In this document: positions 57,349 to 64,000 of the stretch, piece by piece
Numbering within the stretch: position 1 is the first letter of the stretch
Layout of the letters: each line of letters begins with the position of its first letter
Assembly: GCA_011525875.1 (NCBI GenBank)
Contig: WYBN01000007.1
Location: 1 to 64,000, forward strand
Length of the DNA stretch: 64,000 bases
Origin: Melioribacteraceae bacterium
GTDB lineage: Bacteria > Bacteroidota > Ignavibacteria > Ignavibacteriales > Melioribacteraceae
Direction of reading: 5' to 3'
The notes under the pieces: model-generated
What the model was told of the DNA's origin: nothing
Seen by the model: the letters and a program-made list of their open reading frames with translations, nothing else
The model's database searches: none
Made by a program: the position numbers and the translations under genes

Positions 57349-57974
57349 ATGATATAAAAAAAATTTATTACGGCGTGCCGGGTTTATTAGCCGTATTGAT
57401 ATTCCTTTCAAACTTTCTCAGTACTGAACTTTTCTCTTCCGATCTGCAGAATTTTTCAGTATGGTTTGTGCTTATGCTTTTCTCCTTTGCCTGCGGGTGG
57501 CTGCTTGATAAAACTCTTGGATGGAGACACGGCGGGAAGATAGTTTTTGCCGTTGTTGTGTCTACGGTTTTTGTAAGCGTTGTTATGGTTTCCATTTTTA
57601 GCGATTATTTCGGAATGCGGAATCTTCTCGCAGAAAATGTATTGCTTTTTACCTTAAGGAATATCGTACTCGGCGCCGTAGCATTATTCGGTATGACCTT
57701 CGCCGAGCTTATTAAATTGCAGAACGAAATCAACAGCGAAAGGGAATTGAACGGCGAAATAAAGAGAAATGTTGAAGATAATAGAAGGAGAGCTGAAGTA
57801 ATAATTACCGAAGCGAGGTTGAAGGCTGATAAACTTCTTTTTGATTCGGAGAAGAAGTTGAACGAAGCCTTAGAAAAACTTAATAGACTTGAGGGAAGAA
57901 TAAGAGAGATTATTCAAATCGAAAAAGAGTTAATTAAGAAATACGAAGAAGAAAATAATAACGATATAGTATAA
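57345..57974 (+). CDS. 4-TM protein with cytoplasmic coiled coil
   Basis: A 209-residue protein that I do not recognise. Four hydrophobic helices (about residues 8-26, 37-54, 65-84 and 95-117) are followed by a long, charged coiled coil (about 118-205) with the order of heptads seen in ATP-synthase b-like or DivIVA-like helices. It sits between divIVA/punA and ileS, in translational coupling with punA. Its position and coiled coil suggest a membrane partner in division or shape, but that is inference. Confidence 0.7.
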   Translation: MNDIKKIYYGVPGLLAVLIFLSNFLSTELFSSDLQNFSVWFVLMLFSFACGWLLDKTLGWRHGGKIVFAVVVSTVFVSVVMVSIFSDYFGMRNLLAENVLLFTLRNIVLGAVALFGMTFAELIKLQNEINSERELNGEIKRNVEDNRRRAEVIITEARLKADKLLFDSEKKLNEALEKLNRLEGRIREIIQIEKELIKKYEEENNNDIV

Positions 57975-57987
57975 AACGGAATCAGCA

Positions 57988-60900
57988 ATGTTCAAACAGT
58001 ATAGCGGAAAAGTTAATTACCTCGAAATAGAGGAAAAAATCTTAAAACTATGGGACGAAAAAAAGATTTTTGAAAAGAGCATTTCAACAAGAGACGCATC
58101 CAAACCATTTACTTTTTATGAAGGACCTCCGACTGCCAACGGCAAACCTGGAATTCACCATGTTATCTCTCGCACCCTCAAAGATCTGGTCTGCCGGTAT
58201 AAAACTATAAAAGGATTCCGGGTAAACCGCAAAGCCGGCTGGGATACGCACGGGCTGCCGGTTGAAATTGAAGTAGAAAAAACTCTCGGCATAAAAAACA
58301 AAAGCGAAATACCAGAATTCGGAATTGCCAGATACAACGAAGCTTGCCGAAAATCCGTCTTTCAATATAAGGATGTCTGGGAAAAAATGACCAGAAGAAT
58401 GGGGTATTGGATAAACCTCGACGATGCATATATTACATGCACTAATGAATATATAGAATCAGTTTGGTGGGCTTTAAAAACTCTTTTCGATAAAGGATTG
58501 ATATACAAGGATTATAAAATTGTACCTCAATGCCCCCGCTCCGAAACAGTTTTGTCTTCGCATGAACTGGCTCTTGGTTACAGAGAAACAAAAGACCCGT
58601 CGATTTATGTATTAATGAAAGTGAAGGATAATGAACTTGCAAAAGGCGGTGATACATACTTTCTCGTTTGGACAACTACGCCTTGGACTTTAATTTCCAA
58701 CGTTGCTTTAGCAGTAGGACCAGAAATAGATTATGTAAAAATTAAAACTGAGGATGTGTATTTAATTCTTGCAAAGGAAAGATTATCAGTAATACGCGAA
58801 GAGTATGAAATTATTTCCGAGATGAAAGGAAGCAGCTTACGCGGGAAAAACTACGAACAATTATTCGGTTATATCAAACCAATTAAAAAAGGATTTTTTG
58901 TAGTTGAAGGAAATTTTGTTAGTACCGAAGATGGCTCCGGAATAGTTCACATTGCACCGGCTTTCGGCGCTGACGATTACGAAATTTCTAAGAAATATGA
59001 TTTGCCTTTTATGCAGCCGGTAACACGCGGAGGTTTATTTACCGACGAAGTTACTGATTTTAAAGGCTTATTTGTAAAAGATGCCGATGAGGGAATAATT
59101 AAAAAACTCCGAGAGTCCGGACATCTTTATAAAAAAGAAACCATAGTTCACTCTTATCCGTTTAGCTGGCGGTTTGATAACGTGCCGGTTATTTATTACG
59201 CCCGGGAATCATGGTTTATAAAAACAACGTCAATTGCGGATAGAATGGTCGAACTCAACAAAATGATTAACTGGTATCCTCCAGAAGTTGGCAGCGGACG
59301 CTTTGGCAACTGGCTTGAAGAGAACAAAGACTGGGCGCTCTCGCGTGACAGGTTTTGGGCAACTCCTCTGCCGATTTGGATAAGCGATGACGGTGAAATG
59401 TTTGCGGTCGGAAGTATCGAAGAATTGAAAAAAGGTTTTATTGAAAAAGACGGAAAGAGAATCAGCGTTGCAGATAGGAACGATATTGATCTACACAAAC
59501 CTTTCGTTGATGATGTAAAATTTGAAAAAAATGGTAAAATATTTTCAAGAACACCAGAGCTGATTGATGTTTGGTTCGATTCGGGCGCAATGCCTTTTGC
59601 ACAGTATCATTATCCTTTCGAGAATAAAGAATTTTTCGAAAATAATTTCCCGTCGGATTTTATCTGCGAAGGCATTGATCAAACAAGAGGTTGGTTCTAC
59701 ACCTTGCATGCCATCTCCTCGATGTTGTTTGATAGCATCGCTTACAAAAATATCGTAGTCAACGAACTAATACTTGACAAGAACGGAATAAAAATGTCGA
59801 AGTCTAAAGGCAATACGGTTGATCCATTTGTTCTTTTCGATAAATATGGAAGCGATGCAACCAGGTGGTATTTAGTTGTCGCAAGCCCTCCCTGGAGACC
59901 TACTCTTTTTGACGAAGAAGGAATTTTGGAAGTGCAGCGTAAGTTCTTCGGTACATTAATCAATACTTATCTTTTTTTCTCTCTTTACGCTAATGTGGAT
60001 AAGTTTACATTTAAACAGGAAAATATTCCATACGAAAAAAGACCGGAAATTGACCGCTGGATAATTTCCAAATTGAATTCGGTTGTAAAGGATTATGAAC
60101 AGTTGATGGATTCTTACGATGTAACGAAAGCAGCCCGTCTGGTTTCTGATTTTACTCTTGATCAACTTTCTAACTGGTATGTTAGAAGATCGAGAAGACG
60201 TTTCTGGAAATCCGAAGTAAACGAAACTAAAATATCTGCATATCAAACACTATATGAGTGCATGATAGCGGTTATTAAACTTACATCGCCGTTCGCTCCA
60301 TTTATTGCAGAAGAGATTTACCAAAATTTGAACAGCGTTACCGGCAGAGAAAATTTTGAATCGGTTCACTTAACTGATTTTCCAGCGGCAGATTATCGAG
60401 ACAAAGATCTTGAAGAAAAAATGGAAATTGCGCAGAATGTTGTTTATTTGACTCGCTCGATGCGTGCTAAGTCCAACTTGAAAGTAAGACAGCCTCTGCA
60501 GAAGATCATTGTTGCGATTGATAAATCTAAACGCGATGCGGTTGAGAAAATGAAAGACGTAATTCTTGAGGAAGTTAATATAAAAGAAATGCAGGTGCTC
60601 GATGACGATTCTGGGATAGTGAATAAATCAGCTAAGGCAAACTTTAAAATTATCGGTCCGAAGTATGGCAAGATTGTTAAACCTCTTGCAGCAAAAATAG
60701 CGTCGCTCGATAAAACAAAAATTTCTGAACTCGAACAGAACGGAACCATTGAGATTGAAATTGAAGGTCAAAAAATTAACCTCACGCGAGAGGATGTTGA
60801 AATAATAAGCACACAGATTGAGGGTTGGGTAGTTGAGAGCGAGCAGGGAATTACCGTGGCAATCGATTCGGAATTGACGCCAGAGCTTATCGCAGAAGGC

Positions 60901-61146
60901 TATGCCAGAGAATTTGTGAACCGCGTGCAAAATATGAGAAAAGAAGCTGACTTTGATGTGGTTGATAGAATCGTAATTAACTTAAATTCTGACGATACGT
61001 TTTCAGGTTTTATTAATCAATTTTCTGATTATATTTCGCTTGAAACTCTTGCCGATAATATTATCTTTAAAGATGATTTTACAGGCTTTAAACAGGACTA
61101 TAAAATAGGAGATTTTAATTGTACAATATCTATTTCCAAAGCATGA
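57988..61146 (+). CDS. ileS: Isoleucyl-tRNA synthetase
   Basis: A 1052-residue class I synthetase. The HIGH-type motif is in GKPGIHHVIS (His57, His58), the KMSKS motif at residues 602-606, the editing domain near residues 190-400 and the anticodon-binding C-terminus. The length and start (FKQYSGKVNYLEIEEKILKL) match the long, eukaryotic-like type 2 IleS, associated with intrinsic mupirocin resistance. It follows the 4-TM gene by 13 bases. Confidence 0.97.
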   Translation: MFKQYSGKVNYLEIEEKILKLWDEKKIFEKSISTRDASKPFTFYEGPPTANGKPGIHHVISRTLKDLVCRYKTIKGFRVNRKAGWDTHGLPVEIEVEKTLGIKNKSEIPEFGIARYNEACRKSVFQYKDVWEKMTRRMGYWINLDDAYITCTNEYIESVWWALKTLFDKGLIYKDYKIVPQCPRSETVLSSHELALGYRETKDPSIYVLMKVKDNELAKGGDTYFLVWTTTPWTLISNVALAVGPEIDYVKIKTEDVYLILAKERLSVIREEYEIISEMKGSSLRGKNYEQLFGYIKPIKKGFFVVEGNFVSTEDGSGIVHIAPAFGADDYEISKKYDLPFMQPVTRGGLFTDEVTDFKGLFVKDADEGIIKKLRESGHLYKKETIVHSYPFSWRFDNVPVIYYARESWFIKTTSIADRMVELNKMINWYPPEVGSGRFGNWLEENKDWALSRDRFWATPLPIWISDDGEMFAVGSIEELKKGFIEKDGKRISVADRNDIDLHKPFVDDVKFEKNGKIFSRTPELIDVWFDSGAMPFAQYHYPFENKEFFENNFPSDFICEGIDQTRGWFYTLHAISSMLFDSIAYKNIVVNELILDKNGIKMSKSKGNTVDPFVLFDKYGSDATRWYLVVASPPWRPTLFDEEGILEVQRKFFGTLINTYLFFSLYANVDKFTFKQENIPYEKRPEIDRWIISKLNSVVKDYEQLMDSYDVTKAARLVSDFTLDQLSNWYVRRSRRRFWKSEVNETKISAYQTLYECMIAVIKLTSPFAPFIAEEIYQNLNSVTGRENFESVHLTDFPAADYRDKDLEEKMEIAQNVVYLTRSMRAKSNLKVRQPLQKIIVAIDKSKRDAVEKMKDVILEEVNIKEMQVLDDDSGIVNKSAKANFKIIGPKYGKIVKPLAAKIASLDKTKISELEQNGTIEIEIEGQKINLTREDVEIISTQIEGWVVESEQGITVAIDSELTPELIAEGYAREFVNRVQNMRKEADFDVVDRIVINLNSDDTFSGFINQFSDYISLETLADNIIFKDDFTGFKQDYKIGDFNCTISISKA

Positions 61147-61169
61147 ATAGATAATTGAAGGAGGATAAA

Positions 61170-61856
61170 ATGGCAAAAAAAACTACAAAAGAATCAAAAA
61201 AGAAAACTGATAAAAAATTAAAAACTGTTCCGAAAGTAAAAGTAGAAAAGCCGGCAAAGAAAACAAAAGCTGCAAAAACAACCGGAACAAAAACCAAAGT
61301 GACAGTACCAGCTTCTCCAAAAAAGAAAACACCGGTCAAGAAAAGTATTAAAGAAAAAACATCATCTAAAGAAGTTCAGAAGAAGATCAGGAAATCTCCC
61401 GCAGCGCGAGAAGTTGAAGTGATTACTCCGCCCAAGCCGATCAAAAAGTTAGTCGGTTATCCAAAGAAAGATCTTGAAGTCTTTAAAGAAGTAATTCTTG
61501 AAAAAAGAGCCGAAATAATAGAACAGCTTCAGGTGTTGCGTGATCAAATGATGGACCCGAGCACGGGACAGTATGTTAATGAAAATTCTCCCTATTCGCT
61601 TCATATGGCAGAACAGGGTACCGATGCTCAAGAGAGAGAAAAATTATATTTGTGGGCCCAGCGGGAAAACAAATTTTTAGGCTATCTTGAAGAAGCGCTC
61701 CAGAGAATTGAAAACGGAACTTACGGACTGTGCATCGAATGTATTGATGAACCGAAGAATTTGTGCCCTACCTGCCCATTAATTCCAAAGGAAAGATTGA
61801 TGGCAGTACCACACACGCAGCTTTGCGTTCAAGTTAAAATTGCACAGAAAAAGTAA
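61170..61856 (+). CDS. DksA/TraR family protein with Lys-rich N-terminal tail
   Basis: A 228-residue protein. The first ~95 residues are Lys/Ala/Pro/Thr-rich, resembling histone H1-like or nucleoid-binding tails (KKTKAAKTTGTKTKVTVPASP). A helical DksA-type coiled coil follows (about 100-180), then a zinc-finger region. The finger is atypical: CIEC, a seven-residue gap, CPTC, then a lone Cys (PHTQLCVQ), instead of the canonical CxxC...CxxC. ATG 61170 has a strong ggagg site; the in-frame upstream ATG at 61155 does not. The function is probably transcriptional or DNA-binding. Confidence 0.85.
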   Translation: MAKKTTKESKKKTDKKLKTVPKVKVEKPAKKTKAAKTTGTKTKVTVPASPKKKTPVKKSIKEKTSSKEVQKKIRKSPAAREVEVITPPKPIKKLVGYPKKDLEVFKEVILEKRAEIIEQLQVLRDQMMDPSTGQYVNENSPYSLHMAEQGTDAQEREKLYLWAQRENKFLGYLEEALQRIENGTYGLCIECIDEPKNLCPTCPLIPKERLMAVPHTQLCVQVKIAQKK

Positions 61857-61866
61857 AGGAAATTTT

Positions 61867-62547
61867 TTGCGAGTTCTTTATATAACATTCATTGTATTTT
61901 ACTTCGACCAATTAACAAAACTTGTGGTCAAAGGCTTTTCAATACCCTTTCTCAATTTAGAATTTAGAGGGATGCATTATGGGCAAAGCTATGATGTCAT
62001 CGGATCCTTCTTCCGTATCACTTTTGTCGAAAACCCCGGCATGGCTTTCGGAATAGGTGTGAACGACGAAGCCAAACTTTTTCTTTCGCTTTTTTCAATC
62101 GCGGCAAGTGTCGGAATTCTCTTTTATCTCTATAAGATGAGAGAAGAAAATCTAATCTTCAGAATTTCACTCGCTTTAATTCTTGCCGGAGCGCTGGGAA
62201 ATCTTGTAGACAGAACATTCTACGGAGTATTTTACGGCTATGCACCCCTGTTTTACGGAAAAGTCGTAGATTTTTTTAACGTAGATTTTTTTGATTTTAC
62301 AATTTTCGGACGCACTTACGAGCGCTGGCCGATATTTAATATTGCAGATGCTTCGGTAACAATCGGGGTGATAATATTACTCTTAGTTCACCGTAAGATT
62401 GATGATGAAAACACTGAAGATGAGACTGAAGATTCAGGCAGCGATGATGAAAAGCTGATTGTGGGTTTGCAGAACAATAAAGAAGAAACGGACAAAATCG
62501 GCGGGAAGAATGACGAAACTGATATCCGAAAAGAAATTCAGGTTTGA
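61867..62547 (+). CDS. lspA: Signal peptidase II
   Basis: A 226-residue integral membrane aspartic protease that cleaves prolipoprotein signal peptides. The catalytic Asp residues are in GALGNLVDR and FNIADASVTIG, with FDQLTKL and FVENPGMAFG earlier. Four hydrophobic helices are present. TTG 61867 is the likely start (aaagga upstream); a longer frame enters dksA. The C-terminus carries an unusual acidic tail of about 45 residues that overlaps rluD. Confidence 0.93.
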   Translation: MRVLYITFIVFYFDQLTKLVVKGFSIPFLNLEFRGMHYGQSYDVIGSFFRITFVENPGMAFGIGVNDEAKLFLSLFSIAASVGILFYLYKMREENLIFRISLALILAGALGNLVDRTFYGVFYGYAPLFYGKVVDFFNVDFFDFTIFGRTYERWPIFNIADASVTIGVIILLLVHRKIDDENTEDETEDSGSDDEKLIVGLQNNKEETDKIGGKNDETDIRKEIQV

Positions 62548-63496
62548 AATTACCGAAGGAAAGAAAAAAGAAAGATTAGATTTATTTCTTGCCAACTCAA
62601 TCGAAAATTCATCACGCACAAAAATTCAAAAGCTCCTCAAAGCCGGCTTTGTGCTAGTAAACGGAAAAACCGCCAAACCAAATTATAAAGTTATTCCTAA
62701 AGATGTAGTCGAAGTAACGATACCTGTTACGCCCAGGCCTGAAAAAACCGAAGCTGAAGATATTCCATTGAACATAGTTTACGAGGATAAGGACATTATC
62801 GTACTTAATAAACCGCCTGGTATTGTAGTTCACCCTTCACTCGGTAATTATACGGGCACATTAGTAAATGCACTGCTGCATCACACAAAGGAATTAAGCC
62901 TGTTAAATGAACCGGCACGTGCAGGAATTGTGCACAGGATAGACAAGGATACAAGCGGCTTATTGATTGTCGCAAAAGATGAGTGGGTCCACGCCCAGCT
63001 TGCAAAACAATTTGCAAACCACTCTATCGAAAGAACATATATTGCCATTTGCTGGGGAATATTCAAGGAGCATAAAGGCGAAGTCATTGGCAATATAACC
63101 CGCTCCAAAAAAGACCGAAAAATATTTACTGTCAGTTTTTCCGAAGGCAAGCACGCTCACACTTTTTATGAAGTGATTGAAGAATTTGAATTTGCTTCGT
63201 TAGTAAAATTGAATTTGAAGACAGGCAGAACCCATCAGATTAGAGTTCACATGTCCTATATCAACCATCCGGTATTTGGCGATCCAACATACGGAGGAAG
63301 GAAAATTGTTTATGGCGCCAGCCTGCCAAAAATAAAAAACCGCGTTGATAATTTGTTGTCGGTTATTTCAAGGCAGGCATTGCACGCAATGTCTATAGGG
63401 TTTGTACACCCCCGCAGTAACAAGAAGCTCTATTTCGATTCCTCTCTTCCTGCAGATATGCAAAATGTAATTGACGAATTAAAGTCGAGCAATTAA
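62510..63496 (+). CDS. rluD: RluD-family pseudouridine synthase
   Basis: A 328-residue protein with an N-terminal S4 domain (residues about 15-75), and a catalytic domain with Asp145 in HRIDKDTSGLL and the end HALHA. RluD modifies U1911, U1915 and U1917 of 23S rRNA helix 69. ATG 62510 lies within the 3' end of lspA (38 bases overlap); an upstream in-frame start at 62459 gives a less typical N-terminus. It is convergent with the transglycosylase gene. Confidence 0.93.
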   Translation: MTKLISEKKFRFEITEGKKKERLDLFLANSIENSSRTKIQKLLKAGFVLVNGKTAKPNYKVIPKDVVEVTIPVTPRPEKTEAEDIPLNIVYEDKDIIVLNKPPGIVVHPSLGNYTGTLVNALLHHTKELSLLNEPARAGIVHRIDKDTSGLLIVAKDEWVHAQLAKQFANHSIERTYIAICWGIFKEHKGEVIGNITRSKKDRKIFTVSFSEGKHAHTFYEVIEEFEFASLVKLNLKTGRTHQIRVHMSYINHPVFGDPTYGGRKIVYGASLPKIKNRVDNLLSVISRQALHAMSIGFVHPRSNKKLYFDSSLPADMQNVIDELKSSN

Positions 63497-63505
63497 CGGC
63501 TACTC

Positions 63506-64000
63506 TCAGAAAAATTTATTCTTTGGGAGTGTAATTGTATAACTTTTTTTCTTTTTGTTGCTCAATTTATTATCCCGCAGCCATGGATTAAAATACTTTA
63601 ATGTTTTGTAGGTTATTTGATGACTCTTAGCGAAATTGGCGAAGTCATTAACAGAATCGGCTAATGCAATTTCGTATGTATCGAAAGCATCGTACAGCTC
63701 TGTCTCTTCCAGATCGAATCCGTAGAGAGCTGGATTTTGCGCAATAATTTTATAACTGATTATCCTTGAAATATATCTCGAAGTTTCTTCGTTTAAGAGA
63801 AGATCATAATAATCCGATTCCTTCTGTCTTTCAAGCTGATTGCTCAATCCAGACGTACCCATATTATATGATGCGGCGGTTAAAGTCCAGCTTAAATATT
63901 TCGCGTAGGCTTCTTTCAAATATTTGCAAGCTGCTTCAGTTGATTTTTGAACGTGATATCTTTCATCAACTTCGCTATTAATTTCCAATCCGTACTGTAT
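63506..64000 (-). CDS. MltD-like lytic murein transglycosylase, partial
   Basis: This is the C-terminal 164 residues of a gene that is still open at the right window edge; its start lies outside. The block with DERYHVQKSTEAACKYL followed by ASYNMGTSGL belongs to the SLT domain of membrane-bound lytic transglycosylase D-like enzymes, which cleave glycan strands of peptidoglycan. The last ~50 residues (residues after DSVNDFANFA) look like a LysM domain. The gene is convergent with rluD. Confidence 0.88.
   Translation of the reverse strand: MQYGLEINSEVDERYHVQKSTEAACKYLKEAYAKYLSWTLTAASYNMGTSGLSNQLERQKESDYYDLLLNEETSRYISRIISYKIIAQNPALYGFDLEETELYDAFDTYEIALADSVNDFANFAKSHQITYKTLKYFNPWLRDNKLSNKKKKSYTITLPKNKFF

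Noticed and set aside
1..64000. tRNA and rRNA genes, insertion sequences, prophage
   Set aside because: None could be recognised in the intergenic regions, and no transposase, integrase or phage structural gene is present.

Overview
The window is 64 kb of dense, AT-rich bacterial chromosome. The organism is almost certainly Gram-negative, because it carries Kdo synthesis genes, lptC/lptA/lptB, lipobox proteins, a putative outer-membrane barrel and a lytic transglycosylase. Several features suggest the Bacteroidota/Chlorobiota (FCB) group, and by overall gene content most likely an Ignavibacteria-like lineage: a full Bat (aerotolerance) operon, a LytS/LytTR pair with LiaF-like proteins, a B12-dependent ribonucleotide reductase, a DUF3098-like protein, and a CRISPR repeat resembling those of Bacteroidota type II-C arrays. 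The lineage is inferred from gene content; no database search was possible.

Layout. (1) 1-1938: right end of a large CRISPR array with 25 complete identical 46-bp repeats and one half repeat. It runs off the left edge, and no cas gene is in the window. (2) 2146-4269: a methyltransferase and an MscS channel. (3) 4671-12950: the Bat operon (moxR, DUF58, a DUF4381/BatD-like protein, batA, batB, batC, batD, batE), followed by an M48 protease and a VWA lipoprotein. (4) 15728-24930: a long plus-strand run with gatC, kdsB, a D-cysteine desulfhydrase/ACC deaminase-like enzyme, a stand-alone B12-binding protein, a membrane acyltransferase, ruvB, kdsA, kdsD, lptC, lptA and lptB, that is, Kdo supply and LPS export together. 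(5) 25000-30085, minus strand: a small membrane protein, an acylating aldehyde dehydrogenase with a possible microcompartment-targeting tail, and a liaF-liaF-lytS-lytR envelope-stress operon. (6) 30671-39762, plus strand: rmuC, a penicillin-acylase-family hydrolase, metF, a sugar-type dehydrogenase overlapping a class II aldolase, ddl, ftsB/divIC and rarA. (7) 39759-43049, minus strand: dprA, a EutN/CcmL microcompartment vertex protein, a DUF3098-like protein, a small hypothetical and phosphotransacetylase. (8) 43222-51339: AI-2E family protein, barrel protein, RsbW-like kinase, mdh, rpmA/rplU, glutathione peroxidase, TerB-like protein and malQ. (9) 51614-63496: nrdJ, then yggS, divIVA, a purine nucleoside phosphorylase, a 4-TM coiled-coil protein, ileS, dksA-like, lspA and rluD. 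This last cluster resembles the division-linked cluster downstream of ftsZ in Firmicutes. (10) The window ends in a lytic transglycosylase cut by the right edge.

Most interesting points. No complete new system is visible. The strongest lead is a scattered microcompartment signature: a BMC vertex protein, an aldehyde dehydrogenase whose last 15 residues look like an encapsulation peptide, phosphotransacetylase, and a fuculose-phosphate-type aldolase, all within 18 kb. The CRISPR array, the Firmicutes-like divIVA cluster with an unrecognised membrane coiled-coil protein, and a DksA-like protein with a histone-H1-like tail and altered zinc finger are the next best.
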